Positions 7,788-15,999 of a stretch of 64,000 nt of DNA are shown one piece after another. The first letter of the stretch is position 1, and every line of letters begins with the position of its first letter. Made by a program: the position numbers and the translations under genes. The DNA comes from CAZABG01 sp964460985 (GTDB lineage: Bacteria; Chlamydiota; Chlamydiia; Chlamydiales; Parachlamydiaceae). Where the stretch lies: NCBI GenBank assembly GCA_964460985.1, contig CAYWQX010000004.1:33378-97377 (forward strand), in the 5' to 3' direction. A model generated the notes under the pieces. It was not told the DNA's origin. It worked only from the letters and a program-made list of their open reading frames with translations, and did not search any database.

Positions 7788-9254
7788 TCAATTTTTCGAA
7801 TGCTGCCTTTTAAGGCTGGCAAGATTCAGCTGTCTCATATGCACTCTACAAGCATTTTCAAGCTTCATTAAGAAGCTTTCTGCTCTGTTTTCAACCAAGG
7901 TTGCGTAGTCCAAATCGATACGGATCTGTTTTCCGTCAACGATTTGAAGTAAATTACGGATGATCTGGTCATAATCTTCTTCGTTCGTGAGAGGACCTAA
8001 AAAACTGAGCGTCAAGGTCTCTTCTTCCTGGTTGATCGACTGAAACAGATACCTTGTGTTGAGTTGTTCTAAAACGCCTTTGATATCGGTTACATCCTTC
8101 TCTAAAACATCCCATAGACGATTCAATTTAAATAGATTTACAATATGCGAAGAGACATTGATGGCAAAAATCCGCTTGTTAAGCGCTTTGGCCTCGCCCC
8201 AAATTTTAGCAAGATAATCAAAACCGTAAAGGTCGATATGCCGCAGGTTTTTAAAGTCGACAATCAAAGCATCTTGCTCAAGTCCATCATCGAAATGGTT
8301 AATCACCCTTTCAACTCCATCCAAATCAAAGAGGCAAGGGAGTTTGATCACAATCAGATTTTTATCGGGTGAGAGATAAAGATAAGGCTGCCTCTCGCAA
8401 TCGTCTAGGCAGCTCCTTATATGCGTGATAGAGGTGATCCACTTGTTCAAATAGAAATAGACAATCAAAGGACATGAGAGCCAGAAGAGTTTAACTAAAT
8501 CGTAAGAATATCTTTTAATCAGCCTGGCGGGCTCCTGAATCATTCTATAAAGCCATTCAAGTCCATTTTCCTGCATCCATCTCGGCGCTCTTTTAACCCA
8601 TCCTACATATCTTTCAAAGGCGCCTCCTACCCCCATCGCGATAGGTATATTCAGACTATTTTTTACCCGGTCAAACCAAATCTCTTGTTTGGGGGAGCCT
8701 AGCTGTAAAAAGAGGAGTTCAGCATCGGTATCATTAATTTTATTCAAAATTAACTGGTCGGCTTCCGGAGCCATGATAAGATCTTGTCCGTTGATAGCGA
8801 TTCTAGGAGCTGCAAAACCATCAATTTTAAGAAAAGGATTTTCAAGAAGCATTTTAGTGACTGTTTTTTCAATAATATCTTGAGTTCCTCCAAGGAGATA
8901 AATCGATCTTTTTTGATCGGCAAAAGATTTAATGAGGAGAGGCATCAAATCTTGGCCCGTCACACGCGCCGGAAGTGGATTTCCTAAAATTTTAGATAAA
9001 AGGACTAGGGGATAGCCGTCCGCCACAACCACTTTCGCGTTTCTTAAAACTTTTAAAAACTCAAAATTCTTGATGCCAAAAAAACCGATTGCATTCGCGA
9101 TAAAATCAGTGTTCACGGTTGCGACATATTGCGGCTCATTTCGGTAAGAGTGGATGAGTTGATTGATTTTATAGACAGCTTCTTTCTCTCGAACAGGATC
9201 GATCGAGAGGCCGAGCAGCCAAATTTTTAAAGTCCGAGTTTTTGTTTCAGCCAT
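7788..9254 (-). CDS. WecG/TagA/CpsF-family glycosyltransferase fused to STAS domains
   Basis: 488 residues. Residues ~10-240 are a WecG/TagA/CpsF glycosyltransferase (GT26), the family that adds N-acetylmannosamine(uronate) or similar sugars to a lipid-linked intermediate. Typical blocks are seen: VNTDF at 47-51, ADGYPLV near 79, QLGSPKQEIW near 184, and WMQENGLEWLYR at 227-238. A hydrophobic segment at ~255-272 follows. Residues ~295-400 look like a STAS domain, the fold of anti-anti-sigma factors, but where those have DSSG this has DLYG (341-344), so the phosphorylatable Ser is absent. Residues ~405-485 may be a second, degenerate STAS-like unit. The start overlaps the upstream gene by 28 bases. 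The glycosyltransferase call is confident; the regulatory role of STAS is inferred. Confidence 0.85.
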   Translation of the reverse strand: MAETKTRTLKIWLLGLSIDPVREKEAVYKINQLIHSYRNEPQYVATVNTDFIANAIGFFGIKNFEFLKVLRNAKVVVADGYPLVLLSKILGNPLPARVTGQDLMPLLIKSFADQKRSIYLLGGTQDIIEKTVTKMLLENPFLKIDGFAAPRIAINGQDLIMAPEADQLILNKINDTDAELLFLQLGSPKQEIWFDRVKNSLNIPIAMGVGGAFERYVGWVKRAPRWMQENGLEWLYRMIQEPARLIKRYSYDLVKLFWLSCPLIVYFYLNKWITSITHIRSCLDDCERQPYLYLSPDKNLIVIKLPCLFDLDGVERVINHFDDGLEQDALIVDFKNLRHIDLYGFDYLAKIWGEAKALNKRIFAINVSSHIVNLFKLNRLWDVLEKDVTDIKGVLEQLNTRYLFQSINQEEETLTLSFLGPLTNEEDYDQIIRNLLQIVDGKQIRIDLDYATLVENRAESFLMKLENACRVHMRQLNLASLKRQHSKN

Positions 9255-10603
9255 CTAAAAAAACACCTCACATCAAATAAAAAGTTGCGATGCACTGCAT
9301 AGTAGGCCTCTGATGCGTATCTTTCATCAGACGTTTGCCCTTTATCAAGATCCGCGAGTGTTATAAGTCCGAGTCTGGAGGTCAAATAGAGTTTTCTCCA
9401 GTCTGGCGGCATCTCTTCTACATCTTTAATGGTTCGGGGAGTCGATCCCACAAAATGGACATTGCCTAAAATAACCTGCCATAGGACAGGATAGCTTCTA
9501 AAGTAGCGAGAAAGCCCTTTTCCTTTGTAACTTTTCCAAAGAATCGTTTTATAAGGCTCGCCGCCGGGAATTAAAACGACCTCTTTTACATAAAACTCAT
9601 TTTTAATAAATAATGTGATCGGAGAAAAAATTATAAACATTAAAAGGGCTAATACCCTCTCTAAAAGCTTATATAAGATGTTTTCTTGAGAAGCTTCGTT
9701 AAGCTCGCTTAGTATAAATGTATCGGTTACTTTGATTTGCGTCTGATTCCTGAAATCGATAAGCAGATTTTTATCAACATAGCTATCTGAAATTTCAAGA
9801 TTTTCTCCAACGTAGCTATTCTGGGCAATCACGCTGTCTTTTATTTTTGAAGCAGAATCAATGATGCAATCCTTCTCGATGATTAAATTGGGGCCAAGCG
9901 AAGTATTTTTTCCAAGCTTCACATTTTCGCCTATAAATACAGGCGGGTTCAGGGTAACTCCTGGAAGAATTTGAACCCCTCTTGAAATCCAAATTCCAGG
10001 CTCTGCCATTTTAGAATTCGATGGAAAGAGAGGATTTTCATTTTTTTGCGAGATCAGGCGAATATTTGACTCTCTCAATTCATTAACGTCGTTCATGCGA
10101 ATAAAAAGATCGCATCTCTTGCGAAATGATTTATCCAGTTCTTTAAAAACGCTATCCCAATGCCCCCAAAGATCGATTGAAGTGATTCGATCAGACCTGA
10201 CAACTCCCCAGCCTGAATATTTCCCATCGTCGTACATAAAGTAAGACTCTTCATCCCGATTAAATTTGAAAATTGGAAGCTCATCTCCTTTAGCAACAAC
10301 TATAAGCTCTTTATCCCAGCTTTGAGCCGTCGATTTGACAATCGTAAAAGGCCTTGTAGGCTCCTGAACCAAAAAATAATCAACCGTTAAACCCCATCTT
10401 TGACCTTCTTTTACGGCCTCTTCAATCATATTTGGAAGATAGCTTAAAACGAGGGCGCAATCGGTAATATCCTGCCTTACCAAAAAGTCAAACACGTAAA
10501 AAAGGGTCGATTTACCGACGACCGGCATTAATGGGCTTGGACGATAGTTGATGAGGGGTTTGAGGCCCTCTTTAAAACCTGTACAGTCGATAAGAGCTTT
10601 CAT
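9227..10603 (-). CDS. Composite protein: nucleotidyltransferase-like, left-handed beta-helix, sugar-transferase-like C-terminus
   Basis: 458 residues that appear to join three modules. Residues ~1-110 resemble sugar-nucleotide nucleotidyltransferases (RPSPLMPVVGKSTLFY), but the phosphate-binding GxGTR loop is replaced by CTGFKEGLKP, so catalysis is doubtful. Residues ~205-290 show hexapeptide (left-handed beta-helix) periodicity, for example VFIGENVKLGKNTSLGPN. After a hydrophobic stretch at ~315-330, residues ~345-440 resemble the catalytic part of undecaprenyl-phosphate sugar transferases (LWQVILGNVHFVGSTPRT compared with LWTVLKGDMTLVGPRPP in the next gene upstream). It shares one base with that upstream gene. 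It may be a scaffold or assembly protein for polysaccharide synthesis. The product is not a family I can name. Confidence 0.65.
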   Translation of the reverse strand: MKALIDCTGFKEGLKPLINYRPSPLMPVVGKSTLFYVFDFLVRQDITDCALVLSYLPNMIEEAVKEGQRWGLTVDYFLVQEPTRPFTIVKSTAQSWDKELIVVAKGDELPIFKFNRDEESYFMYDDGKYSGWGVVRSDRITSIDLWGHWDSVFKELDKSFRKRCDLFIRMNDVNELRESNIRLISQKNENPLFPSNSKMAEPGIWISRGVQILPGVTLNPPVFIGENVKLGKNTSLGPNLIIEKDCIIDSASKIKDSVIAQNSYVGENLEISDSYVDKNLLIDFRNQTQIKVTDTFILSELNEASQENILYKLLERVLALLMFIIFSPITLFIKNEFYVKEVVLIPGGEPYKTILWKSYKGKGLSRYFRSYPVLWQVILGNVHFVGSTPRTIKDVEEMPPDWRKLYLTSRLGLITLADLDKGQTSDERYASEAYYAVHRNFLFDVRCFFRWLKQKLGL

Positions 10604-11319
10604 TAGTAAGCTCCTTTTCCAAAAATAACCGCCGGTATTGTCTTAAGCAGAATGATAAAATCAAGCCATAAGCTTTGGCTCTCAATATATTCAAGATCAA
10701 GCCTTACCTGATCGGGGAATGCCACATCGGATCTTCCGCTCACCTGCCAAAGACCTGTGAGACCCGGCGTAATATCTAACCGACGTCTTTCTTCGAGCGT
10801 GTATAGCTGTACTTCCTGCGGAAGAGGGGGCCTTGGACCCACTAGAGTCATATCCCCTTTCAGAACGGTCCAAAGCTGAGGAAGTTCATCTAAACTAAAT
10901 TTTCGAATAAATCTTCCAATCGGAGTTATGCGGGGATCTTTTCGCATCTTGAAAGTTTTCGGATTAGCATGATCGCTCTCTAAACTTGATTTTTGAGTAT
11001 CGGCATCTACTTTCATCGATCTAAATTTAGGGAAATCAAACTCATATCCATATTTCCCAACCCTTTTGGCTACATAAAAAACGGGTCCGCCATCTAATTT
11101 TATAATAAGGGCGATCAGAAGGAGAATGGGAGATAAAACGATAAGCATCGAAAAAGAGACGATAATATCAAGCGCCCGCTTGATAAAAAGAGCTCCCTTT
11201 ACGACAAAGAGCCAAGCATATTTTTTTCGGTGAAAAAGATAGGCGGACCTCGGTTGGTTATACCGCCTTTCAAGCTCTTCCATTAACCTTAGACGTTCCG
11301 GCTCGGGAAGGCGAGCCAT
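10603..11319 (-). CDS. Undecaprenyl-phosphate sugar phosphotransferase (initiating glycosyltransferase)
   Basis: 238 residues of the bacterial sugar transferase family (WbaP/WecP/PglC type), which transfers a sugar-1-phosphate from a nucleotide sugar to undecaprenyl phosphate and starts assembly of surface polysaccharide. Seen: one hydrophobic segment at ~45-73, the basic FPKFRSMKVDAD block, FSLDELPQLWTVLKGDMTLVGPRPP in two halves (residues ~140-165), and the closing PGLTGLWQVSGRSD. It lacks the extra N-terminal helices of WbaP and so is the short catalytic form, preceded by a charged ~30-residue tail. Its start is 3 bases after the REC/phosphatase stop, so it is probably in the same operon. 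Confidence 0.92.
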   Translation of the reverse strand: MARLPEPERLRLMEELERRYNQPRSAYLFHRKKYAWLFVVKGALFIKRALDIIVSFSMLIVLSPILLLIALIIKLDGGPVFYVAKRVGKYGYEFDFPKFRSMKVDADTQKSSLESDHANPKTFKMRKDPRITPIGRFIRKFSLDELPQLWTVLKGDMTLVGPRPPLPQEVQLYTLEERRRLDITPGLTGLWQVSGRSDVAFPDQVRLDLEYIESQSLWLDFIILLKTIPAVIFGKGAY

Positions 11320-11322
11320 CTA

Positions 11323-13386
11323 TCAGCCGCCGTGTGTTGCAGTAACGGATTTAAGAGCGTCTTCAGGCGAGGGGAAGATATCAAATATTTTGTGCATGGA
11401 TACGAGTTCAAACATCGATCTTACAGGCTTTGTCATAGAAGAGAGCTTTAAATCACCCTTATCGGCATTTAAACGTCTTAAGACCGAAAGAAAACAGCCG
11501 AGGCCCGAGGAGTCGATAAACTGCAATTGATGCAGATCGAATATGACATGGCGAGCATGGGTTTCATTGATCAGGCGAATGACTTTCTCTTTAAAATCGG
11601 AAGCCTCTTTAGCATCCAAATTTTCCCCTTTGGGAGTAATAACCAAAACCTGGTCGATAAGCGAGTGAGTGATCTCCATGTGCTCCTCTTGAGTATAGTA
11701 CTCCTTATACAGGCGTAAATGATTCCAGCCTTGCTCACTATTTTTTGGCAGGTACATCACCTCTTCGATCACCTGTTTGACGATATACCACCCATAGCCA
11801 TCCTCTTTATCCCCATAAAAACTGGGCTCAGAGAGCATCAGCGGATCAAACGTCTCTCCGCGATCGGAGATTTCCACCTTAATCCCTTTTAAATCGTGTT
11901 CCGCTTGAATAACGATTATACCGGCGGGATTATTTTTATATCCGTGTTTGACAATATTGCAAAATATTTCATTGATAGCAAGTTTCAGATCCTGAGTCAG
12001 TTTTTCCACGTTTCCGGGAGCATCATGGCATACTTTTTCAACATATTCCCTGAGCGCTTGGAGCTGAGAATAGTCGGCGGAAAACTTGACTCTCCCCCTT
12101 TCTCCCAGTTCAATGGGTAAAAAATGATTAATTTTGACAGCAATAATCGTAAAATCATCTTCAATAGGAGTGTTGCCGTGAAAGCTAAGCACTTCAGACC
12201 TAATCCCTTCAATAATATCATCCGCGTTGCTTGCCTGCTCTACCAACTCAACTAGCCTATTTTGAGCAAAGAGCTCTCCCGTGGGTGATTTGCTTTCCGT
12301 AACTCCATCAGAATAAAAGACAAAGAAATCCCCTTCCTCGAAAGGGACCTCTTTCGGACGATACTCTTCATCAGGAACCATTCCGAGAGGGATGTTATCG
12401 CCAAAAAGCAATACCGCTTTTTTGTCTTTGGCTCTATAGAGAATGGGCTTGGTAAAGCCGCAATCAATAAAGGTAAGCATCCTTCTTTTAAGATCGAAGC
12501 GGGCATAAAACAGGCTTACAAAATACTCAAGTTTCATGAGTTCCGGCACTATTGCTTTATGCACATTAGTCAAAATTTGCTTGGGATTTAAGACATCCTC
12601 ATGCCAAAAAGACTCTTTATCAAATTTAATGGCGTGATTAGGCGGGACCGCAAAGCGTACTAATTGCGTTTTTACCGCCGTTCCGACCAATGCAGCCGGG
12701 ATGCCTTTTCCCATGACATCTGAAATAACGACATCTACAATATGATTTAAAGGGTGATAAAACTCATAGAAGTCGCCATCGATCTCCTCTGAAGGAAGGG
12801 TCATTGCTTTAATAGAAACGCCGGGAATATCTTTTGGAACATGCCCCAAAAGAAGGTTTTCATGAATCTTCGCGCCAAGCTCGAGCTGCCCTTTCAACGA
12901 TTTATGCGTTCTCGCAAGCTCCTTATGACTCTCTAAAATGAGCTCTTGCATCGCTTGCATCTCCTTTTCAAGGAGGAATTTTTCCATGCTCATTCGAATC
13001 GTCTGCAAAAGCACATTATCGTCCCAGGGCTTTCCGATAAAATGATTGACCTGGCCAATATTGATCGCTTGAACAGCGGTCTCTTGGTCCGTATTAGCGG
13101 TGAGAAGAATTCGGCTTGCCTGAGGCTGCATCTCTTTGGCTTTCTTTAAGACCTCAATCCCTGTCATATCGGGCATTCGCTGATCGCATAAGATAAGATC
13201 GATCGGCTGCTCGCTTAAAACTTCGAGTGCTTCAGATCCATTCGTTGCAGTAAATACAAGATACCCTTCCCTTTCCAGGACAAGCTTTAAACTCGTAAGT
13301 ACAAGTCGATCATCATCAACAACTAGGATGGGCTCTTGCGGGGCAGTCATATTTTCATAGGGTAAATTAACCTTTATAAAAGTCAA
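11323..13386 (-). CDS. REC - PP2C (SpoIIE/RsbU) phosphatase - HATPase (RsbW-like) - STAS regulator
   Basis: About 687 residues with four signalling modules in order: an N-terminal receiver domain (VVDDDR; phospho-acceptor Asp in DLILCDQRMPD; GKPW); a SpoIIE/RsbU-type PP2C phosphatase (DVMGKGIPAALV, FYSDGVTES, IEDDFTIIAV); a GHKL anti-sigma-type kinase domain (LAINEIFCNIVKHGY, ISDRG); and a C-terminal STAS domain with a canonical phosphorylatable FIDSSGLG at ~626-629. It combines the RsbU, RsbW and RsbV roles of a partner-switching module. Start: a TTG at 13386 is preceded at 7 bases by GGAGG (13394-13398). An ATG at 13350 gives a conventional REC start but has no ribosome site; either is possible. 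It leads the polysaccharide genes and diverges from rpoN. Confidence 0.9.
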   Translation of the reverse strand: MTFIKVNLPYENMTAPQEPILVVDDDRLVLTSLKLVLEREGYLVFTATNGSEALEVLSEQPIDLILCDQRMPDMTGIEVLKKAKEMQPQASRILLTANTDQETAVQAINIGQVNHFIGKPWDDNVLLQTIRMSMEKFLLEKEMQAMQELILESHKELARTHKSLKGQLELGAKIHENLLLGHVPKDIPGVSIKAMTLPSEEIDGDFYEFYHPLNHIVDVVISDVMGKGIPAALVGTAVKTQLVRFAVPPNHAIKFDKESFWHEDVLNPKQILTNVHKAIVPELMKLEYFVSLFYARFDLKRRMLTFIDCGFTKPILYRAKDKKAVLLFGDNIPLGMVPDEEYRPKEVPFEEGDFFVFYSDGVTESKSPTGELFAQNRLVELVEQASNADDIIEGIRSEVLSFHGNTPIEDDFTIIAVKINHFLPIELGERGRVKFSADYSQLQALREYVEKVCHDAPGNVEKLTQDLKLAINEIFCNIVKHGYKNNPAGIIVIQAEHDLKGIKVEISDRGETFDPLMLSEPSFYGDKEDGYGWYIVKQVIEEVMYLPKNSEQGWNHLRLYKEYYTQEEHMEITHSLIDQVLVITPKGENLDAKEASDFKEKVIRLINETHARHVIFDLHQLQFIDSSGLGCFLSVLRRLNADKGDLKLSSMTKPVRSMFELVSMHKIFDIFPSPEDALKSVTATHGG

Positions 13387-13422
13387 AGATAAACCTCCAA
13401 TCAAAATCCATTCGCACGCAGA

Positions 13423-13469
13423 AGTTAAGTTAACGAGGGATCAATCCTAACCCGTTAACCCTTAAACTT
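13423..13469. promoter_or_regulatory. Extended inverted repeat in the divergent REC-phosphatase/rpoN promoter region
   Basis: The 7-base arms GTTAACG (13429-13435) and CGTTAAC (13453-13459) are perfect inverted repeats. The symmetry extends outward through AAGTTAA on the left and CCTTAAACTT on the right, with a small offset. A shorter repeat (GGAT/ATCC) lies inside. Its position between two divergent genes fits an operator or shared control site; a stem-loop in a leader RNA is the alternative. No known binding motif was recognised. Confidence 0.4.
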
Positions 13470-13518
13470 ATCAATCTAAACCTTTTCATAAAACACTCTA
13501 GCGGTTCTAATAAGGTTT

Positions 13519-14958
13519 ATGGCCTACAAAATGTCCATGAATCCATCCTCCGACCCGTCTCTTTCCCAGAAGCAGACTCAGCGTCTCATGATGTCATATG
13601 AAATGCAGCAAGCTTTAAACCTTCTGCAAATGCCTATTATGGAACTGGCAGAGCAAGTTGAGCATGAGCTGGAAGAAAATCCCGTCTTGGAGCTGATTGA
13701 AGAAGAGGGAAACCCTGAGATGGAAGAGCATCATGATGAAGATGAACTGAATTTTGAAACGGATAATTTTGAAGTCTTGAAAGAGATTGACGATTCTTTC
13801 ACCGACATGATGAACGATCAGCCCAAAGCTCACCGCACACAGGAAGACGATAAAAAGCAGTCATTTTTAGAAAGCCTTATGCTCAATGAACAGAGTTTAA
13901 ACGATCTCTTACTCACCCAGGCAAGAGAGGTGATTAATGATCCTGAAAAACTACAAATAGCGGAAATTATCATTGGAAACCTTGAAGAGAGCGGTCTTTT
14001 TCAATCTGATCTCGCTGAAATTGCCAAATACAATCACCTCGATCAAGCAAAACTTGAAGAAGTTCTAAAAATTATCCAAACCTTCGATCCCCCCGGTATT
14101 GCCGCCTTAACGATTAGGGAGGCCCTTTTAACTCAATTAAGGGCGCAGAAAAAAGAGAGATCTTTAGCCTATGAGATTATCGATAAATACTATGATGAGC
14201 TTATCCACCATAAAATTCCTTTGATTCAGAAAAAACTCAAAGTAGACTCTCACGTTATCCAAGAGACGATTGAAAATGAGATTAAACATCTGAACCTTCA
14301 TCCGGCCGCGGCTGTTTCAACCGGACTTACCCCCTATATTACACCCGATGTCACGATTAAAGAAATTGATGGCAGGCTTGAAATAATGGTGAATAACGAG
14401 TCCATTCCTCCCCTTCGGCTGAATCGAAGCTACCTGAAGCTTTTGCAAAATGAAAATTGCTCCGAGGAAACCAAAAAATTCGTCCTCTCTAAATTAAATG
14501 ATGCCAAATGGTTCATGAAAACCATTCACCAGCGGGGTAATACTCTACAGCGCATCACTGAACTTCTTGTTCAAAAAAACCGCGATTTCTTTCTCTCAGA
14601 AGAGGGAAAAATGGTCCCTCTAACCATGAAAACGCTTGCCCACGAACTTGAACTTCATGAATCGACCATTGCAAGAGCGGTTATGAATAAATATGTGGAC
14701 TCTCCGAGAGGTCTTCTTCCTTTGCGCTCCTTCTTCAATTCTACCTTCGAGACGACAGACGGAGAAAGCCTATCTTCCCGGACCATCAAAGACTTAATCG
14801 TTGATCTTATACAAAAAGAGGATAAGACAACCCCTCTGTCGGATGATAAAATTGCAGAAATCATTCGAATGAAAGGGATTTCCTGCGCAAGGCGTACCGT
14901 TGCCAAATTTAGATCACAGCTTCAAATCGGCAATCAGCACCAGCGAAGAAAATTTTGA
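13519..14958 (+). CDS. rpoN: RNA polymerase sigma-54 factor (RpoN)
   Basis: 479 residues, the normal length. The N-terminal activator-interacting region (residues ~16-60) is Gln/Leu-rich (QALNLLQMPIMELAEQ). An acidic linker follows at ~65-115, then the core-binding domain with DPPGIAA near residue 195. The C-terminus holds the helix-turn-helix and the RpoN box, seen as ARRTVAKFR near residue 458. Sigma-54 directs polymerase to -24/-12 promoters and needs an AAA+ activator, which is not in this window. The ATG at 13519 has AAGG four bases upstream. Divergence from the REC/phosphatase gene with a shared inverted repeat suggests coordinated control. Confidence 0.98.
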   Translation: MAYKMSMNPSSDPSLSQKQTQRLMMSYEMQQALNLLQMPIMELAEQVEHELEENPVLELIEEEGNPEMEEHHDEDELNFETDNFEVLKEIDDSFTDMMNDQPKAHRTQEDDKKQSFLESLMLNEQSLNDLLLTQAREVINDPEKLQIAEIIIGNLEESGLFQSDLAEIAKYNHLDQAKLEEVLKIIQTFDPPGIAALTIREALLTQLRAQKKERSLAYEIIDKYYDELIHHKIPLIQKKLKVDSHVIQETIENEIKHLNLHPAAAVSTGLTPYITPDVTIKEIDGRLEIMVNNESIPPLRLNRSYLKLLQNENCSEETKKFVLSKLNDAKWFMKTIHQRGNTLQRITELLVQKNRDFFLSEEGKMVPLTMKTLAHELELHESTIARAVMNKYVDSPRGLLPLRSFFNSTFETTDGESLSSRTIKDLIVDLIQKEDKTTPLSDDKIAEIIRMKGISCARRTVAKFRSQLQIGNQHQRRKF

Positions 14959-15018
14959 GCCTACAAGCTAATTCCCCCAACGGTTAAAATAATTAATTTA
15001 CAAAATCAATTTAATGTA

Positions 15019-15042
15019 ACTTTTTAATTTATATTAAAAAGT
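15019..15042. promoter_or_regulatory. Perfect 10-base inverted repeat upstream of the HExxH membrane protein gene
   Basis: ACTTTTTAAT (15019-15028) and ATTAAAAAGT (15033-15042) are exact inverted repeats around a TTAT spacer, in the very AT-rich gap between rpoN and the next gene, ending 45 bases before its ATG. It could be an operator for a dimeric repressor or a weak rpoN transcript end. AT richness makes chance repeats more likely, so confidence is limited. Confidence 0.35.
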
Positions 15043-15087
15043 AATTAAACTATAATTTGATTTTAATTTTTTTAATTACGATAAAGT

Positions 15088-15957
15088 ATGCAAGACGTAA
15101 GAATAACTGCAGCCTCCACCCCAAAATCTTTCTTTGATCAAGAGAAAAAATCTCTTATCTGGGATATCGCCAAAAGATCTCTCGTGGAACTGGCAGTCAT
15201 CGGCGTCATGGCAGGTGTGACCCTTTTCTTTGTCGCGAACCCCATGACCGCCCTTTTTATTGTGGGATGCGCCTTGATTACTTTCACTGTAAATATTTTA
15301 TTCCGCGTCTTTCTTGCCTATATTCAATACCGGATCAATCATAGCGAAAATGAATCGGAGAAAAAATTTCTAGAGAAAATATTTAAGGTGGGCCAATGGT
15401 TCGCTCCCATCTCTTTTTCCTGCTTTCAAGCGCAAACAGCTAATGTATTAATCCACGAATCGGGCCACGCCCTGGCTGCCAATCTTCTTTTTAAAACAAA
15501 AAACACAACCGTCACCGTTCAACCATGGGGAGCCGGCTTTACAAGCTACATCCTTAAAGGATTTACTTCACTTGGAGCTAAACTTGGCTACGCCGGATCT
15601 GACCTTGTCGTCACGGCAGCGGGCACCGGCCTTGCGGTGGGCGTCTCAGCGGTGGCCTTAGGAATTGGACTTGGGGTAGAAAAAATGGCTCCTGAAACCT
15701 CTAAATATTTAATTTCATCCGCCGTCATAAACGTGATCACACACGCTTACTATGCCCTCTCTGCGTTATGGACCTCATCCGCGAGCTTAGGCCACGACTT
15801 TGTTCAGCTTGCCCTTTACGGCATCCATCCGGCTGTAGCAGTAATCGGCATTATCGCAATCCCTCTTATTGTAAGGACCGGCTTTGCCATTTATGAGTAC
15901 ATCAAAGACGATGGAACGAAGAAGCCGGAGCCTGTGCAATTGCCCGTTGCTGTATAA
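15088..15957 (+). CDS. Polytopic membrane protein with HExxH (M50-like) motif
   Basis: 289 residues with about six hydrophobic stretches, starting at ~32-80. The motif HESGH at residues 123-127, just inside a hydrophobic helix, matches the zinc-binding HExxH of intramembrane and membrane-embedded metalloproteases. A later GHDF (near residue 233) could supply a third ligand, but the NPDG-type motif of site-2 proteases is not clear. A protease is plausible but unproven; the family is unknown to me. The gap upstream is AT-rich with a perfect inverted repeat. The C-terminus is charged and Pro-rich, as in cytosolic tails. Confidence 0.6.
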   Translation: MQDVRITAASTPKSFFDQEKKSLIWDIAKRSLVELAVIGVMAGVTLFFVANPMTALFIVGCALITFTVNILFRVFLAYIQYRINHSENESEKKFLEKIFKVGQWFAPISFSCFQAQTANVLIHESGHALAANLLFKTKNTTVTVQPWGAGFTSYILKGFTSLGAKLGYAGSDLVVTAAGTGLAVGVSAVALGIGLGVEKMAPETSKYLISSAVINVITHAYYALSALWTSSASLGHDFVQLALYGIHPAVAVIGIIAIPLIVRTGFAIYEYIKDDGTKKPEPVQLPVAV

Positions 15958-15999
15958 CTTTGAATCAGCTATTCTATTGGTCTTTAACTAGGAGTAGCT

